Of a stretch of DNA of 64,000 nucleotides, positions 13,256 through 21,372 are shown in pieces (positions within the stretch are counted from its first letter, which is position 1; every line of letters starts with the position of its first letter). The DNA comes from Lachnobacterium bovis DSM 14045 (GTDB lineage: Bacteria > Bacillota > Clostridia > Lachnospirales > Lachnospiraceae). The position numbers were made by a program, and so were the translations under genes. Where the stretch lies: NCBI RefSeq assembly GCF_900107245.1, contig NZ_FNPG01000013.1, positions 1 to 64,000 on the forward strand. Reading direction: 5' to 3'. Below the pieces are notes generated by a model that saw only the letters and a list, made by a program, of their open reading frames with translations, was not told the DNA's origin and did no database searches.

Positions 13256-13804
13256 ATGAGATTTGGGCCTAAGGAGATAATAGATAAAAATGGGCGAAAG
13301 GTAATTCTTAGAAATGCTGAAGTTGAGGATGCTGAAGCTCTTATAGAGTACCTAAAAGTTACGACAGGAGAAACACCTTTTTTGATACGTGAACCTGACG
13401 AGGTGACATTATCTTTGGAGCAGGAACAAAATTTTATTAAAGATAAAATAGATGCAACTAGAGAATTGATGCTGATTGCTACGATAGATGGTAATCATAT
13501 AGGTAATTGTTCACTGATGGCTATCGCACCATATAAGCGGTATGCACACAGGTGTGATGTGGCAATAGCATTGTACCAAGAATATTGTGGATGTGGCATA
13601 GGAAAAATTATGTTGCAGACAGTGTTAAAGGTTGCAAAGAATGTCGGATATGAACAGGCTGAACTTGAAGTTATTTCAGATAATTATAAAGCAATTTCTC
13701 TTTATAAAAAAATGGGGTTTAAGAAGTGTGGACATTTCCCGGATAATATGAAATATGCGGATGGTAAATATGCAGATGCGGACTGGATGATGAAAAAATT
13801 ATAA
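13256..13804 (+). CDS. GNAT-family N-acetyltransferase
   Basis: The 182-residue protein shows a GNAT fold with the acetyl-CoA binding region YCGCGIGKIMLQTVLKVAK (about 112-130) and the closing SLYKKMGFKKCG segment. ATG at 13256 is supported by GAGGAGGG 11 nt upstream; an in-frame ATG at 13220 has no ribosome site. It resembles RimJ/RimL-like or small-molecule acetyltransferases, but the acceptor is unknown. It is followed 17 nt later by the epimerase gene, so they form an operon. Confidence 0.85.
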   Translation: MRFGPKEIIDKNGRKVILRNAEVEDAEALIEYLKVTTGETPFLIREPDEVTLSLEQEQNFIKDKIDATRELMLIATIDGNHIGNCSLMAIAPYKRYAHRCDVAIALYQEYCGCGIGKIMLQTVLKVAKNVGYEQAELEVISDNYKAISLYKKMGFKKCGHFPDNMKYADGKYADADWMMKKL

Positions 13805-13821
13805 GGAAGCAGGAGGGAACA

Positions 13822-14682
13822 ATGGCTAAAATACTAGTAGTTGGGGGAACCAGATTTTTTGGTATTCCAATGGTGAATGCATTAATAGAGGCTGGACACG
13901 ATGTGACGATTGCAACGCGTGGAAACGCAGAAATTTTATTTGTTGATAAAGTAAGACATATAATAGTAGACCGAAATAATCCGGAGCAGGTCAAAGAAAA
14001 GCTTGGAGGAATATATTTTGATTGCATTATTGATAAGGTAGCATATTCTTCAAATGATGTGAAACATCTTATGGATTACGTTTCTTGTGGAAGATATATA
14101 TTGATGTCATCCTGTTCTGTGTATACAAAGTTTCATTCGAATATCTATGAAAATGAATTTGATCCGTTTTCTTACGAGCTCAAATGGATGGATAGAATAG
14201 CTGATTATGATGAAGGAAAAAGGCAGGCAGAATGCGCAGCGGCTCAGATATATAGCAGAATGCCTTTAACATTTGTAAGATATCCAGTGGTTATGGGACC
14301 GAATGATTATACAGGAAGGCTAAAATTTTATGTGGATCATATTCGTAAGGAAATCCCAATGTTTATCGATGATTTAAACCAGCGACTTAGTTTCATACAT
14401 GAGGATGAGGCGGGAAGATTTATTAGTCATCTTGTAGCTTATAGCGTAGATGGGGCTGTTAATGGTTCTTCCAAGGGAAGTATATCTATTTCGGAATTAA
14501 TCAGTATGATAGAAAATTTGACTGGAAAAAAGGCAATTTTTTCAGAAAACGGAGATGCAGCTCCATATAATGGTTACATGGATGATATGACTTTAAACAC
14601 GGATTTGGCAGATAAGACAGGTTTTGATTTCAGCAATATAAATAGTTGGATAGAGGATCTTATAGAGTATCATGTTAACTAG
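13822..14682 (+). CDS. NAD-dependent epimerase/dehydratase family protein
   Basis: The 286-residue protein is an extended short-chain dehydrogenase. The N-terminal Rossmann motif is GGTRFFG (residues 8-14). SSCSVYTK, with the later Y-x-x-GK (YDEGKRQAE), corresponds to the Ser/Tyr/Lys catalytic set of sugar-nucleotide epimerases, here shifted in spacing. AGGAGGG precedes the start. It lies 17 nt after the acetyltransferase gene. The substrate is probably a nucleotide sugar or related metabolite, not determinable here. Confidence 0.82.
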   Translation: MAKILVVGGTRFFGIPMVNALIEAGHDVTIATRGNAEILFVDKVRHIIVDRNNPEQVKEKLGGIYFDCIIDKVAYSSNDVKHLMDYVSCGRYILMSSCSVYTKFHSNIYENEFDPFSYELKWMDRIADYDEGKRQAECAAAQIYSRMPLTFVRYPVVMGPNDYTGRLKFYVDHIRKEIPMFIDDLNQRLSFIHEDEAGRFISHLVAYSVDGAVNGSSKGSISISELISMIENLTGKKAIFSENGDAAPYNGYMDDMTLNTDLADKTGFDFSNINSWIEDLIEYHVN

Positions 14683-14874
14683 AGTATTATACAGTGCCTC
14701 TGATATTGAAAAGCGATTGAAAGAAGACAATTAACTTTCGGTTGCAAAAAGTTATAAAAAGCAAAAAATAAGGATGTTAAACATAAGCAAAAGGAAAACA
14801 CCTAGATGTCTAAATAGCATATCATCTGTATCAAGTTAATTCCCTATAAATGTAAATATAAAAGAACACGATAA

Positions 14875-14896
14875 TATACTTATGAGAATAAGTATA
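14875..14896. promoter_or_regulatory. 9-bp inverted repeat in the gap before the ATP-grasp gene
   Basis: TATACTTAT (14875-14883) and ATAAGTATA (14888-14896) flank GAGA. The 323-bp gap 14683-15005 holds no gene. This palindrome, about 110 bp upstream of the start, is the only clear structure and could be an operator. Confidence 0.4.
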
Positions 14897-15005
14897 GATG
14901 CAAGAACATAAGAAAAGTACAAAAGATTTTTTATTACAATAGTGTTTATGAAAAAATTAAAAGGAACTTGAAGAATTATAAAAAAAATAGAATGAGGTGA
15001 TGAAT

Positions 15006-16190
15006 GTGACTCAAACAGCTCTTCTCCTCTGCGCTACTCACAATGACTTAGGTCTAATCCGTGCCCTGAAAAAGCTTGGCTATTACATCATAGCAACAGG
15101 TACAAAGATAGATCCATTAGGACATAATTGGGTTGATGAGTGGATCTTAGCGGATTATTCGGATAAAGAGAAAATCTTAAGTATTGCAAAAGAAAAAAAT
15201 ATAGATGTCATTTGCCAATGCTGTAATGATTTTGGAATTTATACGGCATCATATGTGGCTGAAAAAATAGGATTACCAGGATATGATCCATATGAAACAA
15301 TTCTGACTCTCCACAATAAGGATAAGTTTAAGGCATTTGCAAAAGAATATGATATAGTAACGCCTGAGGCACTGTATTTTACATCTGAAGAGGAAGCTAT
15401 GAGAGTCATTCCGCAGATGAAATTACCTATCATTGTGAAGCCAGTGGATGCCAGTGCAGGTAATGGCATTGGAAAGGTTGAGGATGCGGAGGATATAGAG
15501 GGAGCAGTGCGGCATGCATTTGAGAATTCAAGAGCTTCAAGGATAGTAGCAGAGCCTTATATTACAGGAAAACAATATGGTTTCTGTACATTTTTGCTGA
15601 ACAAGAAAGTTGTAGCTGTTGCGTCAAATAACGAATATTCTTTCGAAAATCCTTACAGGGTGGAAGTTGATACCTGGCCAGCAGACAAATTTGAAGAGTG
15701 CAAAGATACTCTAATAAGTCAGATAGAAAAGATGGCAGAGATACTTAATCTTAATGATGGTATTTTCCATCTTCAGTATATTTATGCAGATGGAAAGCCA
15801 TGGATCATAGAAGTGATGCGAAGAGTTCTTGGAAATATGTACTCTGTGCTATCTAACCCTTTGAACGGTTTTGATTGGGATTATTGGGAGACGAGAGCAA
15901 AGTGCGGATTAGATTGTTCAGGATTTCCGGTGAATATGGAGCAAAAAGGGTTTTATGCGTATAAGACTGTTCTTGCACAGGAGAATGGAATAATAGAAAC
16001 GATTAAAGTTCCAGATGAATACCGAAACTTTATTTTTGATGAGTATTGGGTAAAGAAAACAGGAGACGAGATTATTAATTGTCTGAATGAACCTATTGGA
16101 TTTTTGTTTATGATGTTTCGCAATAGGGCGGAGATGGAAGACGTTTTAATTACAAATTACAGATGTGATCTAGTTACTATGAAGGGGTGA
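15006..16190 (+). CDS. ATP-grasp domain protein
   Basis: The 394-residue protein has a pre-ATP-grasp Rossmann-like N-terminus (about 1-100) and an ATP-grasp fold with LPIIVKPVDASAGNGIGKV (the lysine and glycine-rich loop binding ATP), a VAEPYITGKQYG segment and a late EVMRR metal-binding stretch. It likely joins a carboxylate to an amine or thiol with ATP. GTG 15006 is favoured by GAGGTG spacing; ATG 15000 and GTG 14997 lie in the same frame. The Gfo/Idh/MocA gene starts 4 nt after the stop, so the two act in one pathway. The product is unknown. Confidence 0.83.
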   Translation: MTQTALLLCATHNDLGLIRALKKLGYYIIATGTKIDPLGHNWVDEWILADYSDKEKILSIAKEKNIDVICQCCNDFGIYTASYVAEKIGLPGYDPYETILTLHNKDKFKAFAKEYDIVTPEALYFTSEEEAMRVIPQMKLPIIVKPVDASAGNGIGKVEDAEDIEGAVRHAFENSRASRIVAEPYITGKQYGFCTFLLNKKVVAVASNNEYSFENPYRVEVDTWPADKFEECKDTLISQIEKMAEILNLNDGIFHLQYIYADGKPWIIEVMRRVLGNMYSVLSNPLNGFDWDYWETRAKCGLDCSGFPVNMEQKGFYAYKTVLAQENGIIETIKVPDEYRNFIFDEYWVKKTGDEIINCLNEPIGFLFMMFRNRAEMEDVLITNYRCDLVTMKG

Positions 16191-16194
16191 TTAA

Positions 16195-17376
16195 ATGAAT
16201 GATAAAGGTGAAGTTTGTCTTGGTGTTGCAGGTGCAGGACGTGCGACAGAATTGCATATGAATGCATTGAAGCGTTTTGGAGGAGTACCTGTGTGCTATA
16301 AGCATATCATAGCACGGCGGTTTGAACAGGTACAGGTTATGAAAGACAGGTACGGCTTCATCAATTCATCGTTGAATTTTGATGATTTGTTGAATGATCC
16401 GGAAATAGATGTAATCGATATCTGTACGCCACCGTATGTTCATGAAATTATGATAGAGCGCGCTTTAAAAGCTGGGAAGCATGTAATCTGTGAGAAACCT
16501 TTAAGTGGATACTTTGGATCGGAGGGTGACGAAGAACCGATTGGAACGAAGGTTTTAAAGGCTTTGATGTATGAGAGGGTACTGGAGAATCTGGAACGTT
16601 TAAGACAGACAGTGGAAACATCGGACAAGATGTTTATGTATGCGGAAAATTTTGTCTATGCGCCTGCTATAGTAAAGGCAGCTGAGATTATTAAAAAAAA
16701 GAAAAGCAAGATTCTTTTTGCCAAGGGAGAGGAAAGTCTTAAAGGTTCTAGCTCTCCCGTTGCAGGAGAATGGAGCAAAACTGGAGGAGGAACTTTTATA
16801 CGAACAGGTGCGCATCCTCTGACAGCAATCCTGTGGCTGAAGTCTGTAGAAGCACAGACTCGCGGAGAAAAAATCAAGGTTGTGAGTGTCTATGCAGATA
16901 TGGAAACGATAACAAATCAGCTTACTGATTATGAGCACAGGCATATTGCGGCAAGACCTCATGATGTGGAGGATTTTGGTGCTGTTATACTGACATTCTC
17001 AGATAAAACCAAAGCAATGATTATGGCTACAGATACGCTTCTTGGTGGTAGCAAAAATTATGTGGAACTTTATTGCAACGATGCAGCCATAAACTGTAAG
17101 CTCACTATGGCGAATTTCATGGAAACCTATTTCCTTGATGAAGACAGGTTAGATGATGTTTATATCTCCGAGATGCTTCCACAAAAGACAGGATGGAATT
17201 GTCCTTTTCTTGAGGATGAAATCATCAGGGGATATACAGATGAGATGCGTGATTTCATAGAATCCATTTATTATCACAGAATGCCGAAGTCTGGATTTAA
17301 TCTAGCATATGATACAGTGAAAGTAATATATGCAGCATATAAATCTGCGGAGCTTAAAATGCCTGTAGAGCTGTAA
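16195..17376 (+). CDS. Gfo/Idh/MocA-family oxidoreductase
   Basis: The 393-residue protein has the N-terminal NAD(P)-binding motif GVAGAGRATELH (about 9-20), DVIDICTPPYVH and the signature EKPLSG (about 100-105), whose lysine is catalytic in this family. A GAHPL segment lies in the substrate domain. It probably oxidises or reduces a sugar or cyclitol derivative. It is directly coupled to the ATP-grasp gene and followed by a terminator, forming a two-gene unit. The substrate cannot be inferred. Confidence 0.85.
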   Translation: MNDKGEVCLGVAGAGRATELHMNALKRFGGVPVCYKHIIARRFEQVQVMKDRYGFINSSLNFDDLLNDPEIDVIDICTPPYVHEIMIERALKAGKHVICEKPLSGYFGSEGDEEPIGTKVLKALMYERVLENLERLRQTVETSDKMFMYAENFVYAPAIVKAAEIIKKKKSKILFAKGEESLKGSSSPVAGEWSKTGGGTFIRTGAHPLTAILWLKSVEAQTRGEKIKVVSVYADMETITNQLTDYEHRHIAARPHDVEDFGAVILTFSDKTKAMIMATDTLLGGSKNYVELYCNDAAINCKLTMANFMETYFLDEDRLDDVYISEMLPQKTGWNCPFLEDEIIRGYTDEMRDFIESIYYHRMPKSGFNLAYDTVKVIYAAYKSAELKMPVEL

Positions 17377-17403
17377 GGGAGGACTTGAACAGAATATAAG
17401 CAA

Positions 17404-17438
17404 AAGAATCCGGTTGTTTATGTCGGGTTCTTTTTTTG
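17404..17438 (+). terminator. Terminator after the Gfo/Idh/MocA gene
   Basis: AAGAATCCG (17404-17412) pairs with CGGGTTCTT (17424-17432), with one G-U pair, followed by further T to 17438. Confidence 0.75.
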
Positions 17439-17461
17439 TTGTTCACGCTGTTCCCAAGCGA

Positions 17462-17490
17462 TTGTATTCTTATTTTATAAATGCTACAAT
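17462..17490 (+). promoter_or_regulatory. Promoter of the HD-domain gene
   Basis: TTGTAT (17462-17467), a 17-bp spacer and TACAAT (17485-17490) lie 28 bp upstream of the ATG at 17519. Confidence 0.6.
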
Positions 17491-17518
17491 TGAGCTATAT
17501 TTAAAAGGAGGAAAGAAA

Positions 17519-18109
17519 ATGATTACAAGGGATGAAGCATTTACACTTTTAAAGAAATATAACAAGGAGTTTTTTCATATACAGCATGCGCTTACTGTTG
17601 AAGCTGTAATGAAATGGTATGCAAAAGAATTGGGATATGGAGATAATGAGGAATACTGGGGCATAGTTGGACTCCTTCATGATATTGATTTTGAATTGTA
17701 TCCTGATGAGCATTGCTTGATAGCACCTAAACTTCTTAAAGAAGGCGGAGTCAGTGATGATATCATCCATGCTGTATGTTCGCATGGTTATGGGATAACA
17801 GTCGGTTGTGGAACAACAATCGATGTGGAACCAATTCATGAGATGGAAAAGGTACTTTTTGCTGTAGATGAGCTTACTGGTTTAATTGGGGCGGCAGCGC
17901 TAATGAGACCATCAAAGAGCACAAAGGATATGCCGCTAAAATCTCTCAAGAAGAAATATAAGAGCAAAGGTTTTGCTGCAGGCTGCAGCAGGGAAGTAAT
18001 CGAGAGAGGTGCAAAACAGTTAGGATGGGAACTCGACAAATTGCTGGAAATGACACTTCAGGCTATGGCGGAAACAGAAGATACCATTAATGATTATGAA
18101 AATAGTTAG
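17519..18109 (+). CDS. HD-domain hydrolase
   Basis: The 196-residue protein has a metal-dependent HD phosphohydrolase layout: an early histidine (FHIQHALTVEAV), the HD doublet in VGLLHDIDFE and a further His in ICSHGYG-like context (AVCSHGYG). Proteins of this size are often annotated as HDIG/HAD-like hydrolases acting on nucleotides. The ATG at 17519 has AAAGGAGGAAAG upstream; the 35 codons before it in frame contain the promoter and are not used. The following HXXEE gene is 19 nt away. Confidence 0.8.
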   Translation: MITRDEAFTLLKKYNKEFFHIQHALTVEAVMKWYAKELGYGDNEEYWGIVGLLHDIDFELYPDEHCLIAPKLLKEGGVSDDIIHAVCSHGYGITVGCGTTIDVEPIHEMEKVLFAVDELTGLIGAAALMRPSKSTKDMPLKSLKKKYKSKGFAAGCSREVIERGAKQLGWELDKLLEMTLQAMAETEDTINDYENS

Positions 18110-18128
18110 AATAAGAGGAGATGAGTAA

Positions 18129-18629
18129 GTGAGAGAGTTTATATTATTATTACCAATCATATTTATATTTCACGACATGGAAGAAATAGTGGGATTCGAA
18201 TACTTTTTTTATAAAAATCAGGATATATTTATGAAGTATCCGAAGATAACAAAGGTTTATAAAAATTTTAAAACGGCTGGGTTTGCGTTAGCAGTATATG
18301 AGGAATTTATTCCATTTTTTGGTATCAGTCTGTTGGCATATTTCTTTCCACATAAAACATTGTATGTTTTGTGGTATGCTTTAATGATTTCCCTAACAGT
18401 GCATTTTGTTATTCACATAGGTCAAAGTATATATATTAGAAAATATATCCCATCATTGATAACAAGTATCATTTGTTTGCCAATGAGTATGGCGATATTA
18501 ATAAAGTGTGCAGATTATATTACGTTCGATTTTAAGACGTCATTGCTAATTTTACTAGGCATTGTTTTTATGTTATTAAATTTAAAAATAGCACATATGA
18601 TAATGAATAGATTTAATAGATATATCTAA
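18129..18629 (+). CDS. HXXEE-domain membrane protein
   Basis: The 166-residue protein has the defining FHDMEE motif at residues 14-19 in its first membrane segment, and about four membrane helices. This matches the HXXEE family of integral membrane proteins of unknown, possibly metal-dependent hydrolase, function. GTG at 18129 is preceded by AGAGGAGATG at a usable distance. It is co-transcribed with the HD gene. The 180-bp gap that follows contains a 17-codon frame (18695-18748) with a ribosome site but no recognisable product. Confidence 0.72.
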   Translation: MREFILLLPIIFIFHDMEEIVGFEYFFYKNQDIFMKYPKITKVYKNFKTAGFALAVYEEFIPFFGISLLAYFFPHKTLYVLWYALMISLTVHFVIHIGQSIYIRKYIPSLITSIICLPMSMAILIKCADYITFDFKTSLLILLGIVFMLLNLKIAHMIMNRFNRYI

Positions 18630-18809
18630 AGTATTGTCGAAGAAATTAAAAAAATATATAAAAACTAGTACTAGATAATAAGAGGAGAAAATGTATGTTT
18701 ATAAGAAGTGCAAATCCTTATATTGACTTTATTTTCTGTGATAAATAAAATATATTGTAAGAGAATAAATATATATGCATTATTTTATAGCTACGGAAGG
18801 TGTAAAGTT

Positions 18810-19034
18810 ATGAAAAATGATGATGATTTTTTTTGGGATATGTTCCTTTTTTCGCTGATAAAACGTGATAATAAGAAAAATGTAAATAAAAACAACAACA
18901 TAGCTGAAAACGATACAGATGAAAGCTTTACAAACGAAAGCGACATAAACAATAAGATGAATAAGCAGAGAAAAAAAAGCAATAAAAAGAAAAATAAAAA
19001 AAGAAGTAAGAAAAAGAAACATATTAGAAAATAA
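18810..19034 (+). CDS. Small lysine/asparagine-rich protein
   Basis: The 74-residue protein has a short aromatic N-terminus (DDDFFWDMFLFSLIK) followed by an Asn/Asp region and a C-terminal run of Lys/Arg-rich sequence. It looks intrinsically disordered and could bind nucleic acid or membrane. GGAAGGTG precedes ATG 18810. The low complexity makes chance ORF status possible. No family is recognised. Confidence 0.45.
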   Translation: MKNDDDFFWDMFLFSLIKRDNKKNVNKNNNIAENDTDESFTNESDINNKMNKQRKKSNKKKNKKRSKKKKHIRK

Positions 19035-19063
19035 AATGAATTGCTTTCAAGAGGAGGTAATTA

Positions 19064-19621
19064 ATGGTTGATATTGAAAAATTTGTAAAGAAGAATTTTC
19101 CCAAAGTTCAAAAACTAGGATTAAATATCGAAAGTAGTGAAAAAGAAGCCGAGCAAGGTATGAAGGGATATCCACCAAGAATGATAGAAAACTTTGACGA
19201 GGATGAATTAGTTTCGTATTTGCTTTTTGGTATTAAATGTTCAGATGTGTTTGCTACCGATTTTGAAGGAGTAGAGTACGAGGAATTCTTAGAATGGTGT
19301 ATGAATATTTCTGATGGTGAGCTTGATTTTTCAGAAGTCACTTTTGATGTTGATAAGAAAGTTTGGGAAAAAGGAGAAGGAACAGCCGAAGTTTCATTTA
19401 AATTTAATGGAGAAAAATATGACTATACTGCGCAAGTATATTATGATTGGTTTGACCAAAAATTTATTAGTTTTTTAAATGAAATCTTTGAAAAAAGAGG
19501 AATGGCTAAAAGATTAATAATCTTTGGCGATCCAAACGGAGCTTTTTTTACATATAAGACGCCAGATTTTTGTCAAAGATTAAAAGAGGAGTTTCCGATG
19601 CTTGAGGCAGACGTCTTATAG
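19064..19621 (+). CDS. Acidic protein of unknown function, immunity-like
   Basis: The 185-residue protein is soluble and acidic, with Trp/Phe-rich central segments (YYDWFDQKFISFLNEIFE) and a closing segment with FGDPNGAFFTYKTPDF. AGAGGAGG precedes the start. I do not recognise a named domain; the size, acidity and setting next to mobile-element scars resemble orphan immunity proteins. Its last 20 bp run into the DUF1015 duplicate described next, so the 3' end may have been altered by that rearrangement. Confidence 0.55.
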   Translation: MVDIEKFVKKNFPKVQKLGLNIESSEKEAEQGMKGYPPRMIENFDEDELVSYLLFGIKCSDVFATDFEGVEYEEFLEWCMNISDGELDFSEVTFDVDKKVWEKGEGTAEVSFKFNGEKYDYTAQVYYDWFDQKFISFLNEIFEKRGMAKRLIIFGDPNGAFFTYKTPDFCQRLKEEFPMLEADVL

Positions 19622-19622
19622 A

Positions 19623-19772
19623 AAAATAAAACCTTTTAAAGCAATTAGATCTAATGAACATGAAGTGAAAAACATCGCTGATTTACCTTATGATGCATAT
19701 AACAGAGAAGAGGCATATGAGTATGTTCAGCAGCATCCTCATTCATTTTTGGTAGTGGACAGACCAGATCCT
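19623..19772 (+). pseudogene. Duplicated 5' fragment of the DUF1015 gene
   Basis: The 50 codons KIKPFKAIRSNEHEVKNIAD through HSFLVVDRPD match the N-terminus of the DUF1015 protein at 24125 with few changes, and the DNA from AAAATAAAACC onward is nearly the same. Similarity stops abruptly at 19772, where a serine recombinase fragment begins on the other strand. This is a truncated copy 4.5 kb from the intact gene. Confidence 0.85.
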
Positions 19773-19870
19773 TTCAAATTCTGCAAATGCTAAAAGTATT
19801 GTTCTTATGAGTTTTCCTGTAGGAGTATCATCCATAAGTCCCATATTTAATACATGTACTTTAATTTTTT
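19770..19870 (-). pseudogene. Serine recombinase (resolvase/invertase) fragment
   Basis: The minus strand reads KIKVHVLNMGLMDDTPTGKL followed by IRTILLAFAEFER, a highly characteristic part of the catalytic domain of small serine recombinases (normally around residues 90-125). Both ends are cut: the Ser active site and the DNA-binding domain are missing. The fragment abuts the DUF1015 duplicate, so it probably marks the passage of the element that created it. Confidence 0.75.
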
Positions 19871-19879
19871 TGTTTAATT

Positions 19880-19993
19880 AAGATAAACAATCAAGAAGTT
19901 TATTTAAGTTCTGGGGATAAAATCCCGGTAGGAGCAAAATGTTACAGTGAATTTTTAAAAAATATAATTGATAGTGATGGTTTCGTTACATAA
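19880..19993 (+). pseudogene. C-terminal fragment of a LytTR-domain regulator
   Basis: The frame KINNQEVYLSSGDKIPVGAK continues CYSEFLKNIIDSDGFVT and stops at 19991-19993. NQEVYLSSGDKIPVG is the last strand-turn of a LytTR DNA-binding domain. There is no start and nothing of the receiver or first half of the domain. From 19994 to 20077 I see only AT-rich sequence. Confidence 0.5.
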
Positions 19994-20077
19994 AGATAGT
20001 TTTGTTACATAATGGTTGAATAAAATTATATAAATATATATAATTGTAATTAAGAAAAGTAATCTTTCAAAATTTTT

Positions 20078-20170
20078 ATGCCTTTTGAAGACTACATTGC
20101 TCAAAGAATGGATAATAGTTGTAGTTTGCATATTGAAGCTACACATCAGAAATTTAGAAGGAGAGGTTAA
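20078..20170 (+). CDS. Short ORF or gene tail of 30 residues
   Basis: The frame MPFEDYIAQRMDNSCSLHIE continues EATHQKFRRRG and stops at 20168-20170, 7 bp before the next gene. There is no ribosome site before the ATG and the sequence may be the end of a lost protein. No family recognised. Confidence 0.25.
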   Translation: MPFEDYIAQRMDNSCSLHIEATHQKFRRRG

Positions 20171-20176
20171 TCAGAT

Positions 20177-20377
20177 ATGATAGCAAAAGACATTTTACCA
20201 CTTTTAGCACCAATAGTTATAGTTCAATTTTTATTATTAGGATATAGCATAGTGCATATACTTAGACATGATCACTACAAAATGGGAAACAGAGCTTTAT
20301 GGCTAATAGTTTGCATTTTAGGAATGAATTTCATAGGGCCTATTTTGTATCTGTTATTAGGAAGAGAAGATGCCTAA
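20177..20377 (+). CDS. PLDc_N-domain membrane protein, YxlE-like
   Basis: The 66-residue protein has two membrane helices and the conserved end MNFIGPILYLLLGRED of the phospholipase-D-nuclease N-terminal (PLDc_N) family. In Bacillus subtilis a small protein of this kind, YxlE, precedes the ABC transporter YxlFG in the sigY operon, exactly the order seen here. Its role there is linked to control of the sigma factor; none is visible in this window. AGAAGGAGAGG is the ribosome site. Confidence 0.75.
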   Translation: MIAKDILPLLAPIVIVQFLLLGYSIVHILRHDHYKMGNRALWLIVCILGMNFIGPILYLLLGREDA

Positions 20378-20475
20378 TTAAAAAATGTAATAAGTGAAAA
20401 AATGCTGTAGAAACAAGAAAAATTAACAAATACAAGCTTAAATAATGAATAATTATTGTAACAGGAGGACAAGTT

Positions 20476-21372
20476 ATGGATATTCTTAATGTCTCTCACG
20501 TTGCCAAAAAATTTGGAGCTAAAGAAGTATTATCAGACGTCAATTTTGCTGTTCCAGAAAAATGTATTTTTGGACTTGTCGGCAGAAATGGAGCAGGTAA
20601 AACAACCCTGATGAAATCAATTTTAGGGTTGTTGCCGTTTGATAAAGGAAAAATTACGGTGTGCGGAAGAGAAGTAAGTTATAAGAAAAAAACATTAGGG
20701 GATATAGGATATCTTCCTGATGTTCCAGAATTTTATGGATATATGACAGCTTATGAATATTTGAGTTTGTGCGGAAAAGTAGCAGGAATGAGTCACAAAG
20801 AAATAGATATACGCTCAGAAGAACTTTTAGAACTTGTAGGGCTGAAAAATGAAAAAAGTCATATAAAAGGTTTTTCACGAGGTATGAAACAAAGACTTGG
20901 AGTCGCTCAGGCAATCTATTGCAAGCCTAAACTCGTAATATTTGATGAACCAACCTCGGCATTAGATCCTGTGGGAAGAAAAGAAGTACTAGATATAATA
21001 TCAGAAGTAGGAAAAAAATCAGCTGTAATTTTTTCGACACATATCTTAAAAGATGTAGAAAGAATTTGTGACAGAGTGGCATTCCTTGAACAAGGTAATA
21101 TTGCCTTGGCGGGAACGATAGAAGAAATAAAAAAAGTTGGGCATCGTTCACAGTTAGAAGTTACATTGGAGAATAATGATGATATATCTAGAATTTTAGC
21201 AGCTTTTCCAGAAAGTATAGGGAAAGGCAATAAAATTATTTTTAATAATACGACAGAAACTTATGCGCAAACAGTATTGGAATTTATTGTAAAAAATAAA
21301 ATCAGTATCATTAAATATGAGGTTTCGGAACCTACACTGGAATCTCTATTTATGGAGGTGGTGGAAAAATGA
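20476..21372 (+). CDS. ABC transporter ATP-binding protein, YxlF-like
   Basis: The 298-residue protein has Walker A GRNGAGKTT (about 37-45), signature FSRGMKQRLG, Walker B LVIFDEPTSALDP and an STH H-loop, then a C-terminal extension of about 80 residues as in drug-exporter ATPases. It would energise export by the permease encoded next, whose start overlaps by 4 nt (ATGA). ACAGGAGGAC precedes the start. The substrate is unknown; the YxlFG comparison rests on gene order. Confidence 0.88.
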   Translation: MDILNVSHVAKKFGAKEVLSDVNFAVPEKCIFGLVGRNGAGKTTLMKSILGLLPFDKGKITVCGREVSYKKKTLGDIGYLPDVPEFYGYMTAYEYLSLCGKVAGMSHKEIDIRSEELLELVGLKNEKSHIKGFSRGMKQRLGVAQAIYCKPKLVIFDEPTSALDPVGRKEVLDIISEVGKKSAVIFSTHILKDVERICDRVAFLEQGNIALAGTIEEIKKVGHRSQLEVTLENNDDISRILAAFPESIGKGNKIIFNNTTETYAQTVLEFIVKNKISIIKYEVSEPTLESLFMEVVEK

